53,181 nt of DNA from an uncultured Alphaproteobacteria bacterium (GTDB lineage Bacteria; Pseudomonadota; Alphaproteobacteria; Micropepsales; Micropepsaceae). The translations under genes were made by a program, and so were the position numbers. Of this stretch, positions 33,983-42,753 are shown in pieces. Under the pieces are notes generated by a model that made no database searches, was not told the origin of the DNA, and saw only the letters and a program-made list of their open reading frames with translations. The stretch spans positions 1 to 53,181 of the forward strand of contig CAIOYY010000083.1 of NCBI GenBank assembly GCA_903862715.1, written 5' to 3'. Numbering within the stretch: the stretch's first letter is position 1; every line of letters starts with the position of its first letter.

Positions 33983-34405
33983 TTACTTCCCGAGCGTGTC
34001 GAGCGCCTTCTGGAAGCGTCCGGCATGGCTCTTTTCGGCTTTGGCGAGGGTTTCGAACCAGTCGGCGATTTCGTCGAAGCCTTCGTCGCGCGCCGTGCGC
34101 GCCATTCCGGGATACATGTCGGTATATTCATGCGTCTCGCCGGCGATCGAAGCCGCGAGGTTGAGGTCGGTCGCGCCGATGGGCTTGCCCGTCGCCGGAT
34201 CGCCGACCTCTTCGAGATATTCGAGATGGCCATGGGCGTGTCCGGTTTCGCCTTCGGCGGTCGAGCGGAACACGGTGGCGACATCGTTGAAGCCTTCGAC
34301 ATCCGCCTTTTGCGCGAAATAGAGATAGCGGCGATTGGCCTGGCTTTCGCCGGCGAACGCCTCTTTCAGATTGTTTTCGGTCTTGGAGCCTTTAAGCGCT
34401 GCCAT
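33983..34405 (-). CDS. Rubrerythrin-family diiron protein without rubredoxin domain
   Basis: 140 residues: only the ferritin-like four-helix bundle, ending where classical rubrerythrin would add its rubredoxin Cys4 domain. Diiron ligands are in place: Glu20 ([11 protein letters not shown]), Glu53 and His56 (EGETGHAH), Glu90 and Glu93 (AGETHEY), Glu124 and His127 (AEKSHAG). Rubrerythrins reduce hydrogen peroxide. Without its own rubredoxin it needs an external electron donor, and the downstream CCG Fe-S protein is the candidate. First gene of the operon to 31928; an ICE-like Irr box lies 137 bases upstream. Confidence 0.92.
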   Translation of the reverse strand: MAALKGSKTENNLKEAFAGESQANRRYLYFAQKADVEGFNDVATVFRSTAEGETGHAHGHLEYLEEVGDPATGKPIGATDLNLAASIAGETHEYTDMYPGMARTARDEGFDEIADWFETLAKAEKSHAGRFQKALDTLGK

Positions 34406-34541
34406 GGGAAGTCCTCCTTGGAAATCTGGGCCGCTTGAACGCGGACCCCGGGAACGAACAAAGCTCCGGCGCCCCGCGATCTCGCGTTGGGGCCGCAGCC
34501 TTGAAAGGAGGATGCACCCGGCAAAGTGCCTAAGTCAACAT

Positions 34542-34558
34542 TTTAGAACAATTCTAGA
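34542..34558. promoter_or_regulatory. ICE-like Irr box upstream of the rubrerythrin operon
   Basis: TTTAGAA-CAA-TTCTAGA, a 17-base inverted repeat one base from the symmetric TTTAGAAnnnTTCTAAA form. It matches the iron-control element described for Irr in alphaproteobacteria. It lies between the irr stop (34610) and the rubrerythrin start (34405), so it most likely acts on the latter. Confidence 0.7.
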
Positions 34559-34609
34559 ATATGAGAATCATCCGCAGGAAGCGGCAGGCGGGAAAAACTC
34601 GCGAGGCGG

Positions 34610-35053
34610 CTATTTGCGCGAAACCCGCACGATCACATCGACGCGCGAAAGCTTGGAGCCGGCGGGCGGCAGGGGAACACCGGCCACCGAAATCGAATCG
34701 CCTTCGATATCGATCAACTCGCCGTCTTCCTCGCAGTAGAAATGGTGGTGATCGCCAAGATTGGTGTCGAAATAGGTTCGCGCGCCATCGACCGAAAGCT
34801 CGCGCAGCATCCCGGCCTCGGTAAACTGATGCAGCGTATTATAGACCGTGGCGAGCGAAACCCGGACGCCGGACTTACCCGCTTCCGCGTGCAGTTCTTC
34901 GGCCGATACATGGCGGTCATGTTCGCCGAAAAGCAGCCCCGCCAATGCGAGGCGCTGGCGTGTGGGGCGCAGCCCGACATGACGAAGCTTCGCCATGGCC
35001 TCCGGCGTCGCCTTGGGGGCGGGTATTTGTTTCCTTGATTTCACAACTGGCAT
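34610..35053 (-). CDS. irr: Iron response regulator Irr (Fur superfamily)
   Basis: 147 residues from the ATG at 35053 (MPVVKSRKQ); the frame is also open to a possible start at 35113. Winged helix (RHVGLRPTRQRLALAGLLF, SLATVYNTLHQFTEAGMLREL), then the dimerisation domain with a LGDHHHFYCEEDGELIDI stretch. The HHH triplet matches the haem/metal-binding motif of Irr, and the Fur-type C-terminal Cys pairs are absent. Irr represses iron-using genes and activates or represses others when iron is scarce. It is divergent from fabA with an ICE-like box in between, suggesting autoregulation. PerR-like paralogs are the main alternative. Confidence 0.85.
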   Translation of the reverse strand: MPVVKSRKQIPAPKATPEAMAKLRHVGLRPTRQRLALAGLLFGEHDRHVSAEELHAEAGKSGVRVSLATVYNTLHQFTEAGMLRELSVDGARTYFDTNLGDHHHFYCEEDGELIDIEGDSISVAGVPLPPAGSKLSRVDVIVRVSRK

Positions 35054-35134
35054 CAGGTCAAAACCCTCTTTCCGGACCTTGCGTGAGGCGTCCCGGCGGA
35101 CCATGTTACACATGATGCGCCGAAAATACCAGCG

Positions 35135-35151
35135 CTTGGAATAATTCTAAA
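35135..35151. promoter_or_regulatory. ICE-like Irr box between irr and fabA
   Basis: CTTGGAA-TAA-TTCTAAA, an inverted repeat with two mismatches, same spacing as the box at 34542. It sits upstream of both irr and fabA, so it may autoregulate irr and also affect the fab operon. Confidence 0.55.
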
Positions 35152-35240
35152 CTAAAGTGGCGACTGTGACCATAACATCAAGGGCGACAGCCCAAATGAC
35201 AGTCCCCGAGGGTGCGGCCGTGGAAGGATTGGGCGGAATA

Positions 35241-35768
35241 GTGGACCAGCAGTTACGAAAATCCGCCTTCGATTTACAGGCCCTCCTGTCCTGCGCGCGG
35301 GGCGAAATGTTCGGCCCCGGCAACCCGCAATTGCCCTTGCCCCCCATGCTGATGTTCGACCGCATCACCCATATCAGCAATGCTGGCGGGCTCTTCGACA
35401 AGGGTGAAATCCGCGCCGAATTCGACATCAAACCGGACCTCTGGTTCTTTAAATGCCATTTTCAGGGCGATCCGGTCATGCCGGGCTGCCTCGGGCTCGA
35501 CGCCATGTGGCAGGCGCTGGGCTTCTTCCTCGGCTGGCTGGGCGGCATCGGCAAGGGCCGTGCACTCGGCGTCGGCGAGGTGAAGTTCACCGGCATGGTG
35601 CTGCCTTCCGCCAAGGTCGTCAGCTACGCCATCGACATGAAGCGCGTCATCATGCGCAGGCTCGTGATGGGCGTCGCGGATGGCGTCATGAAAGTGGATG
35701 GAAAGCCGATTTACGAAGCCAAGGATCTGCGCGTCGGGTTGTTCACCGAAAACCCGGCGGGCGCTTAA
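35241..35768 (+). CDS. fabA: 3-hydroxydecanoyl-ACP dehydratase/isomerase
   Basis: 175 residues from a GTG at 35241, which gives the family length (E. coli 172) and places GGCGGA just upstream. Earlier starts (ATG 35196, GTG 35157) would add a Thr/Ala-rich lead. Active-site His73 ([11 protein letters not shown]) and Asp87 (LGLDAMWQ) match E. coli His70 and Asp84 with a constant offset. It dehydrates 3-hydroxyacyl-ACP and isomerises trans-2- to cis-3-decenoyl-ACP, the branch to unsaturated fatty acids. First gene of fabA-fabB-fabI, divergent from irr. Confidence 0.95.
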   Translation: MDQQLRKSAFDLQALLSCARGEMFGPGNPQLPLPPMLMFDRITHISNAGGLFDKGEIRAEFDIKPDLWFFKCHFQGDPVMPGCLGLDAMWQALGFFLGWLGGIGKGRALGVGEVKFTGMVLPSAKVVSYAIDMKRVIMRRLVMGVADGVMKVDGKPIYEAKDLRVGLFTENPAGA

Positions 35769-35829
35769 CCCTTAAGGCCTTTCGCGTGCCCCATCAGGTA
35801 ATGTTTTTGTACGGAAAGGAATGCCGGCC

Positions 35830-37050
35830 ATGAGACGCGTCGTCGTCACCGGGCTCGGGATCGTTTGCCCCATCGGCAACAATGCCCAGGAAGTCGTCGC
35901 CTCGCTGCGCGAGGCGCGTTCAGGAATCACCGAAGCCGGCGTCTATAAGAAGATGGGCTTCCGTTCGCATGTCGAAGGCAGCCTGAAGGTCGACATTGAA
36001 TCCTCCGTCGACCGGCGCGCCCGCCGTTTCATGGGCGATGGCGCGGCCTATAATTTCATCGCGATGGAACAGGCGCTGGCCGATTCCGGCCTTGAAGCCT
36101 CCGATATCTCGCATGAACGCACAGGCCTCATCATGGGCTCGGGCGGTCCTTCGGTGCGCGCCATTGTTAGTGCCGCAGATACCGCGCGCAGCGAATTCCA
36201 GAAGGGGCCGAAACGCGTCGGTCCGTTCGTCGTCCCCAAAGCCATGTCCTCCACCTGTTCGGCGGTGCTCTCGACCTGGTTCAAGATCAAAGGCGTCAAT
36301 TATTCGATCAGCTCCGCCTGTTCCACCAGCGCGCATTGCATCGGCAATGCCGCCGAACTGATCCAGTTCGGCAAGCAGGACATCGTATTTGCGGGCGGCG
36401 GTGAAGAACTCGACTGGGCGCTCTCGGTCTTGTTCGACGCCATGGGCGCGCTCTCTTCCGATTATAACGACACGCCGGAGCGCGCGAGCCGCGCCTTCGA
36501 CAAGAACCGCGACGGCTTCGTCATCGCGGGCGGCGGCGGCGTGCTCGTGCTCGAAGAATATGAACACGCCAAAGCGCGCGGCGCGAAGATCTATGCCGAA
36601 CTGGTCGGCTATGGCGCCACCTCCGACGGTTACGACATGGTCGCGCCGTCGGGCGAGGGCGCGGTGCGCTGCATGCGGCAGGCGATGGCGACCGTCAAAG
36701 GCAAGATCGATTACGTCAACGCCCATGGCACCTCGACGCCGGTCGGCGACGTCACCGAAATCAAGGCGATGCGCGAAGTCTTCGGCGGTCATCTGCCTTA
36801 TGTGAATTCCACCAAATCGCTCACCGGCCATTCGCTGGGTGCCGCCGGCGTGCACGAGGCGATCTATTCCCTGCTGCAGATGCAGAACGGCTTCATAGCC
36901 GAATCCGCCCATATCGACGAAATCGACCCCGAACTGGCGAACGACAATATTGTTCGCAAACGCATCGACAACGCCACCCTCGACACCGCCATGTCGAACT
37001 CTTTCGGCTTCGGCGGCACCAACGCCACGCTCGTCTTCCAGCGCGTATGA
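35830..37050 (+). CDS. fabB: Beta-ketoacyl-ACP synthase I
   Basis: 406 residues from the ATG at 35830, the same length as E. coli FabB, with GGAAAGGA in front; another in-frame ATG at 35821 overlaps that site. Nucleophile Cys164 ([14 protein letters not shown]), His in [11 protein letters not shown], His in TGHSLGAAG, and the [12 protein letters not shown] end. It elongates acyl chains, including cis-3-decenoyl-ACP from FabA. Its stop overlaps the fabI start (ATGA). Confidence 0.96.
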   Translation: MRRVVVTGLGIVCPIGNNAQEVVASLREARSGITEAGVYKKMGFRSHVEGSLKVDIESSVDRRARRFMGDGAAYNFIAMEQALADSGLEASDISHERTGLIMGSGGPSVRAIVSAADTARSEFQKGPKRVGPFVVPKAMSSTCSAVLSTWFKIKGVNYSISSACSTSAHCIGNAAELIQFGKQDIVFAGGGEELDWALSVLFDAMGALSSDYNDTPERASRAFDKNRDGFVIAGGGGVLVLEEYEHAKARGAKIYAELVGYGATSDGYDMVAPSGEGAVRCMRQAMATVKGKIDYVNAHGTSTPVGDVTEIKAMREVFGGHLPYVNSTKSLTGHSLGAAGVHEAIYSLLQMQNGFIAESAHIDEIDPELANDNIVRKRIDNATLDTAMSNSFGFGGTNATLVFQRV

Positions 37051-37925
37051 AAGAGTACGACATGCTCGACGTGACAGGGGCGCTGCCCGGAATCATGCAA
37101 GGACGCCGCGGCCTCATCATGGGGGTGGCGAATGACCACTCCATCGCCTGGGGCATTTCACGCGCGCTGCATCAGGCGGGCGCGACGCTTGCCTTCACGT
37201 TTCAGGGCGAGGCGCTGGCCCGCCGCGTGCGGCCCTTGGCCGAAAGCGTCGGCTCGAAACTCGTGCTCCCTTGCGATGTCGAAAACGATCAGGATCTCGA
37301 CCAGCTCTTCGACACGCTGAAATCGGAATGGGGTGGCCTCGATTTCGTCGTCCATTCGCTCGCCCATTCCGACAAGAACGAATTGAAGGGACGCTATGTC
37401 GAAACCTCGCGCGCCAATTTCTCGCGCACGCTCAGCATCTCCTGCTTCTCCTTCACCGATATCGCGCACCGCGCCTCCGCGCTGATGACGCCGCCCGCCA
37501 AAGGCGGCAATGGCGGATCGATGCTGACGCTGACCTATGGCGGCGCCTCGCGCGTGATGCCGAATTACAATGTGATGGGCGTCGCGAAAGCCGCGTTGGA
37601 GGCCTCAGTGCGCTATCTCGCGGCCGATCTCGGACGTGACGGCATTCGCGTCAACGCGATTTCGGCGGGCCCCATGCGCACGCTGGCGGGCTCCGCCGTT
37701 GGCGAAGCGCGTACCGTGTTCAAATGGAACAAGGCGCACAGTCCCTTGAAAGCCAATATCTCGCTCGATCATGTCGGCGGCTCCGCGCTCTATCTCCTCA
37801 GCGAAATGTCGGCGGGCGTCACCGGCGAAATCCATTTCGTCGATGCCGGTTACAATGTCATTGGCATGCCGCCCACCGCCGATCTCAAAGGCTGGATCCC
37901 GCCCGAAAACGGCGACGTGGATTAA
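37047..37925 (+). CDS. fabI: Enoyl-ACP reductase (NADH)
   Basis: 292 residues. [13 protein letters not shown] cofactor loop near the N-terminus and the FabI active site Tyr174-x6-Lys181 (NYNVMGVAK), with Tyr164 further upstream. Extended about 20 residues at the N-terminus and 15 at the C-terminus compared with E. coli FabI (262). Alphaproteobacterial genomes often carry more than one FabI, and this copy coupled to fabAB is the typical unsaturated-branch one. It overlaps fabB by 4 bases. Confidence 0.95.
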   Translation: MKEYDMLDVTGALPGIMQGRRGLIMGVANDHSIAWGISRALHQAGATLAFTFQGEALARRVRPLAESVGSKLVLPCDVENDQDLDQLFDTLKSEWGGLDFVVHSLAHSDKNELKGRYVETSRANFSRTLSISCFSFTDIAHRASALMTPPAKGGNGGSMLTLTYGGASRVMPNYNVMGVAKAALEASVRYLAADLGRDGIRVNAISAGPMRTLAGSAVGEARTVFKWNKAHSPLKANISLDHVGGSALYLLSEMSAGVTGEIHFVDAGYNVIGMPPTADLKGWIPPENGDVD

Positions 37926-38054
37926 CGCTCTCTCCGACGTGGGAAGCCCGTGATTTTCCTCCCCCGCGGGCGGGGAAGGAAATGGTTTCCCCTACTGGCG
38001 CGCGCCTTGCGTCCTTAACAGACAGTAACGATCAGCTGTTCGGAAACGGGACAC

Positions 38055-38651
38055 ATGACCATCACACGCGCCATTCTCGCCGCCTCGCTTCTTGCTGCCA
38101 CCATCGCGCCGTCCTTCGCCAATTGGCAGGCGGAAATCTCAGGCTTTGACCGCGATCGCCTTGCCCGCATCGACGAAGCCCGCACCTCCGGCCTCGCCCA
38201 GTCCGACGGCGCCAGCGCCGCCGACCGCAGTGCCATCAATGGCGTTCTCGGGCCACTCTCCAGTCCCATTTCGGCACAGGATCTGACGGGCACCTGGCGC
38301 TGCCGCCTGATGAAGCTTGGCGGTCTCGCGCCCGCCATCGTCTATGGCTGGCAGACCTGCCGCTTCCGTGAAACGGCAAACGGCCTCTTCTTCGAAAAGA
38401 CCTCCGGCACCCAGCGCTTCTCCGGCTATGCCGATCCCGATGGCGCTGGCAGCTTCATTCTTCTCGCCGCCATGACCGTGAAGGACGAGCGCCAGCGCGT
38501 CTATTCCGGCGCAGGCAACAGCGCGGGCGCGGCCGCCACGCCGAACGATCAGGTCGGTGTCGTGTCGTCCATCGGCCCGTCGCATGCGCGCATCGAATTC
38601 CCGTTCCCGGTTCTGGAATCCACTTTCGACGTCATCGAACTCACCCGTTAA
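38055..38651 (+). CDS. DUF4893-like exported protein
   Basis: 198 residues with a cleavable signal peptide (LLAATIAPSFA). NWQAEISGFDRDRLARIDEAR opens the mature protein, followed by a beta-rich domain containing GTWRCRLMKLGG, YGWQTCRF, and SIGPSHARIEFPFP. The WRCR/QTCRF cysteines may form a disulfide. I recognise the DUF4893 pattern; function is unknown. Follows the fab operon by 129 bases, probably as a separate unit. Confidence 0.7.
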   Translation: MTITRAILAASLLAATIAPSFANWQAEISGFDRDRLARIDEARTSGLAQSDGASAADRSAINGVLGPLSSPISAQDLTGTWRCRLMKLGGLAPAIVYGWQTCRFRETANGLFFEKTSGTQRFSGYADPDGAGSFILLAAMTVKDERQRVYSGAGNSAGAAATPNDQVGVVSSIGPSHARIEFPFPVLESTFDVIELTR

Positions 38652-38725
38652 GCACGAGCGCCCCATCCCTCCTTCCCCGAAAAGGGAAGGGGGGATGTCG
38701 CGTGCTTTAGCTGCTTCCCCAAGAC

Positions 38726-38830
38726 TGTCATTCCCGGCGAGCGCTACGTGCGTAGCGCGAGGGAAGGGAACCCAGTGCTCGCGCGTCGGCGCGAGCAGAT
38801 ATATGTGCGTTCATCTGGATGGTCCGGCCA
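38726..38830. repeat. Dispersed intergenic repeat, family A (long copy)
   Basis: TGTCATTCCCGGCGAGCG, then GAGGGAAGGGAACCCAGTG, then CTCGCGCG-TCGG-CGCGAG (hairpin), ending TTCATCTGGATGGTCCGGCC. This is one of the fuller copies and shares its 3' half with 40732 and 41308. Confidence 0.7.
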
Positions 38831-38916
38831 GCACGCCCCGATACGAGCCGTGACAATTGTTGAATGGCCGCACCCCGCGTTACATTTCTCCGGTCGCTGA
38901 AACCGGAACGCCCGTC

Positions 38917-39183
38917 ATGTGTCGCAACATCCGAACCCTCGCCAATTTCGCGCCGCCCGCAACAGAGGATGAAATCCATGCCTCCGCGCTGCAATTCGTG
39001 CGCAAGCTGTCGGGCATGAATCATCCCTCCGAGGCGAACCGCATCGCCTTCGAGCGCGCGGTGGCAGAGGTAACGCAAAGCGCGACCGATCTCGTGCGCT
39101 CGCTGAAAATATCCTCGCCGCCGCGCGACCGCGAGGAAGAACGCCTGAAAGCCAAAGCCCGCAACGAAAAACGCTTCGGCTAG
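38917..39183 (+). CDS. DUF2277 family protein
   Basis: 88 residues from the ATG at 38917; the open frame upstream is part of the intergenic repeat region. MCRNIRTLANFAPPATEDEI at the start and ALQFVRKLSG, SPPRDREEE further on are diagnostic of DUF2277. Small, cytoplasmic, function unknown. Confidence 0.88.
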   Translation: MCRNIRTLANFAPPATEDEIHASALQFVRKLSGMNHPSEANRIAFERAVAEVTQSATDLVRSLKISSPPRDREEERLKAKARNEKRFG

Positions 39184-39185
39184 AA

Positions 39186-39239
39186 AACCCTCCCCTTGAA
39201 AAGGGGTGGGTGCGGGCGATAGCGAAGCGGGTAGGGTTC
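39186..39239. repeat. Intergenic repeat, family B
   Basis: CCCTCCCCTTGAAAAGGGGTGGG hairpin continuing through CGATAGCGAAGCGGGTAGGG. It lies between convergent genes and could end transcription from both sides. Confidence 0.6.
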
Positions 39240-39250
39240 AACGGCGCGCC

Positions 39251-39874
39251 TTAAGCGCCTTCATCCATGCGCATGCGTAGATCGGTGAAACAATTGATCA
39301 CGCGCCGCGCCACGCGGTTATCGGCAACAGGCGGAAACACCACATTGCGCGTTTCGGTATCGCCGGTCAGGCGCAGCAACAATACCGTTCCGCCCAGCAT
39401 GTCGAGCGCGAGCGTCAGCGCTTCGTCGGGCCCGTGTTTCGTCGCAACGAAGGCGTCGTCTTCTGTGCGCATCGGCACCATGGTTTCCTGTGTGGAATAG
39501 GCGCCCGCGCGCAACGCCGCCTCGGCAACCGGCACCGTCTCGCGTGACGCGGGCGGCACCATCGCTTCGGCCTTCACCGAAAAGCGCGCGAAAGGCCTTC
39601 CCTCGATCAATTCGCCGGTCGCCGTCGCATCGATATGGATCAGGCGATCCTCGGAATCGCGGCCCAATATGGTGAAATGCTCCAGCCCGCAGCGCATCGT
39701 GTCGTCGTCGGCATGCGCGACCAGCGCCTGATACGACGTCGCGCCTTCCTCCACCCCCATCGCATACCAGAACGCGCCCGCCGCGACGAACAGCGCGCCG
39801 AGAAAGAGAAGCGGTCCGGTTTCGAACTTGCCAAGCGGCGTGCGCTTCGGCTCGTCCCAGTAAGGCGTGGCCAT
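39251..39874 (-). CDS. Unrecognised single-pass membrane protein
   Basis: 207 residues. A short polar start (MATPYWDEPKRTPLGKF), one membrane helix at about 20-40 (LLFLGALFVAAGAFWYAMG), then a ~165-residue soluble domain with mixed beta content (VVFPPVADNRVARRVINCF near the end). I do not recognise a family. Coding character and clear ends support a real gene. No partner genes. Confidence 0.6.
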   Translation of the reverse strand: MATPYWDEPKRTPLGKFETGPLLFLGALFVAAGAFWYAMGVEEGATSYQALVAHADDDTMRCGLEHFTILGRDSEDRLIHIDATATGELIEGRPFARFSVKAEAMVPPASRETVPVAEAALRAGAYSTQETMVPMRTEDDAFVATKHGPDEALTLALDMLGGTVLLLRLTGDTETRNVVFPPVADNRVARRVINCFTDLRMRMDEGA

Positions 39875-40122
39875 GATGAGGTTCAGATAATCCCGTGAGC
39901 CTCACTCTACCTCCGCCATCCCCCGTTCCCAATTCAAGGCGGTGAGAACGGTTAACCGCCAACGCTTTGCCCGGCGCGCCGCACGGCACGTTTCGGTGCG
40001 AGGCAGGAGCAAAATTTCGAAGGAAATAAAGCACTTAAGCGTCTCTGTTTAGGGTTTGTTAACCTTCTTCATGCCCCCTAGCGGAGCAATTTTCCGGGCG
40101 TTGCCGGAGCGAAGGAGTGGCA

Positions 40123-40713
40123 ATGCCTTGTATTTCTGCAGGCGCCAGATGGGCGTTTCTTGGGTCCGTTCTGTTTGTTGCTGCCTGCAGCACTGCGCCC
40201 GAGCCGCCTGTGGTCCAGGCCGTCGAACCGCAGCCGGAGATCGCGATTCCGGTCGCGCTGGTGGCCGAGACGCCTGCCTGCGCCCTCGGCGATGATGCCT
40301 ATGCCATTCGCGCCGCGGCGCTTCAGCAAAGGCTGATGGTCGCGGCCTATGTCTGTCATGCCGCCGCGTCCTACAACGAATTTGTTCTCGCCTATCGCGG
40401 CGATCTGCAGAAATCCGATTCCGAATTGCAGACATTCTTCAATCGATTGAACGGCGCGACCGGCAACCGCGCCTATGATTCCTTCAAGACGCAACTCGCC
40501 AATAATTCCATGCTCGAAAGCGCGTCCAATTTAGCCATCTATTGTGCAAACTCGGGCGAGACGTTCGCCGCCGCGATGAGCGTGCCCGAAAAATCGCTAA
40601 GAACATTCGTGAGTGATATCATTGCGCCCGCCGACCATGTGCTGGCCTGCGATCTGGTCGCGGAGAGCACGGTGGATGGCGTACTGGCCCTGGAACTTCA
40701 CGCGCCGCAATAG
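40123..40713 (+). CDS. Unrecognised lipoprotein
   Basis: 196 residues from the ATG at 40123, with GAAGGAG in front; an in-frame GTG at 40117 overlaps that site. Lipobox LFVAAC, a Pro/Val/Glu-rich linker, then a helical domain with four more cysteines (ETPACALG, YVCHAAASYNEFVLAYRG, AIYCANSG, VLACDLVAE), likely two disulfides in the periplasm. No family recognised. The 248-base gap before it shows no repeat or clear operator. Confidence 0.65.
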   Translation: MPCISAGARWAFLGSVLFVAACSTAPEPPVVQAVEPQPEIAIPVALVAETPACALGDDAYAIRAAALQQRLMVAAYVCHAAASYNEFVLAYRGDLQKSDSELQTFFNRLNGATGNRAYDSFKTQLANNSMLESASNLAIYCANSGETFAAAMSVPEKSLRTFVSDIIAPADHVLACDLVAESTVDGVLALELHAPQ

Positions 40714-40731
40714 CGTCTTCTCAACCTGCGT

Positions 40732-40840
40732 TGTCATCTCCGGCCCGCCGCGCCGTACCCCGGGCTGGATCCGGGGGAAGGCGGGCGCGGGACGGGGAAC
40801 CAGCGCTCGCGCGTCCGCGCGAGCAGGAAGGTTTATGCCG
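40732..40840. repeat. Dispersed intergenic repeat, family A (long copy)
   Basis: TGTCATCTCCGGCCCGCC, CCCCGGGCTGGATCCGGGGG hairpin, then GGGGAACCAGCGCTCGCGCG-TCC-GCGCGAGCAGG. The last 30 bases are identical to the copy at 41308. Confidence 0.7.
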
Positions 40841-40893
40841 AACCATCGCTCGCTTCCTGCGTTCCCTGAGCAACGCTCCAAAAAGGAAACGCC

Positions 40894-41271
40894 ATGCCGA
40901 ACGATAACATCGCACTCGTGCGCGCGAGCTACGAGGCCTATGTCGCAAAAGACCGCGCGGCCATCGAAGCCATCATCGCCGACGATTTTCATTTCACCAG
41001 CCCGCTCGACAATCGCATCGACCGCGCGACCTATTTCGCACGCTGCTGGCCGCTCAGCGAAAATGTCGAACATTTCGAATTCATCCATCTCGTTGCGCAC
41101 GGCGAACATGTCTTCGTTACCTATGAAGGCCGCAACAGGGGTGGCCACACATTTCGCAATACCGAAATCGCAACGGTGAAGAACGGAAAGATCAGGTCAG
41201 TCGAAGTCTATTTCGGCTGGGACATCCCGCACAAAGCGAAATCCGGCGGATTTCTTCCGGGCGAACCATAA
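40894..41271 (+). CDS. SnoaL/NTF2-like small protein
   Basis: 125 residues, no signal. NTF2-like pattern: IALVRASYEAYVAKDRAAIEAIIADDFHFTSP, then HLVAHGEHVFVTYEGR and a FRNTEIATVKNGKIRSVEVYFGW strand pair. Members of this fold include ketosteroid isomerase, polyketide cyclases and many unknowns; nothing here picks one. AAAAAGGAAA precedes the ATG. Confidence 0.82.
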   Translation: MPNDNIALVRASYEAYVAKDRAAIEAIIADDFHFTSPLDNRIDRATYFARCWPLSENVEHFEFIHLVAHGEHVFVTYEGRNRGGHTFRNTEIATVKNGKIRSVEVYFGWDIPHKAKSGGFLPGEP

Positions 41272-41307
41272 ACTGGTTGGCTGTACAATTTTCCCTGAAA
41301 TTACATT

Positions 41308-41411
41308 CGTCATCCCGGCCAAGCGCGCCAGCGCGCGAGCCGGGACCCAGCGCTCGCGCGTCCGCGCGAGCAGGAAACGCTACGCCTATCTGGATGGCCC
41401 GCTTTGCAGGC
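41308..41411. repeat. Dispersed intergenic repeat, family A (fullest copy)
   Basis: CGTCATCCCGGCC opening, GAGCCGGGACCCAGCG, the CTCGCGCG-TC-CGCGCGAG hairpin, GCAGGAAACGCTACGCC, and the ATCTGGATGGCCCGCTTT tail. It lies between convergent genes. Confidence 0.75.
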
Positions 41412-41429
41412 AAACAACGAGGCGTAACC

Positions 41430-42623
41430 CTAAGCCGCTCGCGTCTTCGCGGCCGTTGCAAAACGCTCGAACAGGTAATGCGAATCCATAGGGCCGGGTG
41501 AGGCTTCCGGGTGGTACTGCACCGAGAAAATATCGCGGCCCTCGACGCGCAATCCGCAATTCGTGCCGTCGAACAGCGACACATGCGTTTCCACGACGCC
41601 CGACGGAAACGTATCGCGGTCCACCGTGAAGCCGTGATTCATCGACACGATCTCGACCTTGCCGGTCTCCAGGTCTTTCACCGGATGGTTCGCGCCGTGA
41701 TGGCCCTGCGCCATTTTCTTGGTCGTCGCGCCGAGCGCGAGGCCCATCATCTGATGGCCGAGGCAGATGCCGAAGGCGGGCACATTCGCGGCGATCACGC
41801 CCTGAATGGCGGGAATGGCATAGGCCCCCGTCGCCGCCGGATCGCCGGGACCGTTCGAGAACAACACGCCATGCGGCTTGTGGCGTAAGATGTCTTCGGC
41901 GGTCGAGGTTGCGGGCACCACTGTGATCTCCGCGCCCGAACCTGCGAGGAGGCGCAGGATATTGCGCTTCACGCCGAAATCGACAACGACCGCGCGCCAG
42001 GTCGGGTTCGTCTGCTTGCCATAGCCTGCATTCCACACCCAGGGCGTCTCGTCCCAATTGTAGCTCTGGCGGCAGCTCTGATCCTTGGCGAGGTCGAGGC
42101 CTTCCAATCCCGGAAAGGCTTTCGCCTCCTGGATCAGTGCGGCGATATCGAACTGGCCGGATGCGCTGTGCGCGACAATGCCATGCGGCATGCCGAGCTC
42201 GCGGATGCGCGAGGTGAGGCGGCGCGTATCGATGCCGGAAATGCCCGGCACATTATGGCGCTTCAGCCAGCGGTCGATCGTCATCAGCGAACGGTAATTG
42301 GACGGGTCCTGCGCATCGGCGCGCACCACGGCCGCGCGCACGGCGGGCGTCGTCGCTTCGATGTCTTCCTCATTCGCGCCCACAATGCCGATATGCGGAA
42401 AGGTAAAGGCGACGATCTGCCCGGCATAGGACGGGTCGGAGAGGATTTCCTGATAGCCTGTCATCGCGGTGTTGAAACACACTTCGCCCACCGCGCGCGT
42501 TTCCGCGCCGAAGCCCGTACCCTCGAACACCGTGCCGTCGGCCAGCACCAGAACCGCCGTTTTGCGCGCAGCAAACATTGCCGCCCCGGCGTTCGGAGCG
42601 TTTTTTGTCGTGTCGCCGGACAT
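41430..42623 (-). CDS. carA: Carbamoyl-phosphate synthase small (glutaminase) subunit
   Basis: 397 residues. N-terminal CPSase domain (LVLADGTVFEGTGFGA, FNTAMTGYQEILSDPSYAGQI) and a class I glutamine amidotransferase domain with Cys287 (GICLGHQ), His371 and Glu373 (QYHPEASPG). It supplies ammonia from glutamine to CarB for pyrimidine and arginine synthesis. carB is not in the window. In alphaproteobacteria carA is commonly divergent from a GatB/YqeY gene followed by dnaG and rpoD; here the PPC array separates them. Confidence 0.96.
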   Translation of the reverse strand: MSGDTTKNAPNAGAAMFAARKTAVLVLADGTVFEGTGFGAETRAVGEVCFNTAMTGYQEILSDPSYAGQIVAFTFPHIGIVGANEEDIEATTPAVRAAVVRADAQDPSNYRSLMTIDRWLKRHNVPGISGIDTRRLTSRIRELGMPHGIVAHSASGQFDIAALIQEAKAFPGLEGLDLAKDQSCRQSYNWDETPWVWNAGYGKQTNPTWRAVVVDFGVKRNILRLLAGSGAEITVVPATSTAEDILRHKPHGVLFSNGPGDPAATGAYAIPAIQGVIAANVPAFGICLGHQMMGLALGATTKKMAQGHHGANHPVKDLETGKVEIVSMNHGFTVDRDTFPSGVVETHVSLFDGTNCGLRVEGRDIFSVQYHPEASPGPMDSHYLFERFATAAKTRAA

Positions 42624-42753
42624 GGCATCTACCTGTTGGGAAATTCGCGGGGAAAATAGGAAGCCCCCCCAAACAGGTCAAGCGTTCATCCGCTGCTCGT
42701 GAAATTATCCGATAGCCGCTAAAGTCACGCTTGCCCCTTGGATTCCCTGAAAA

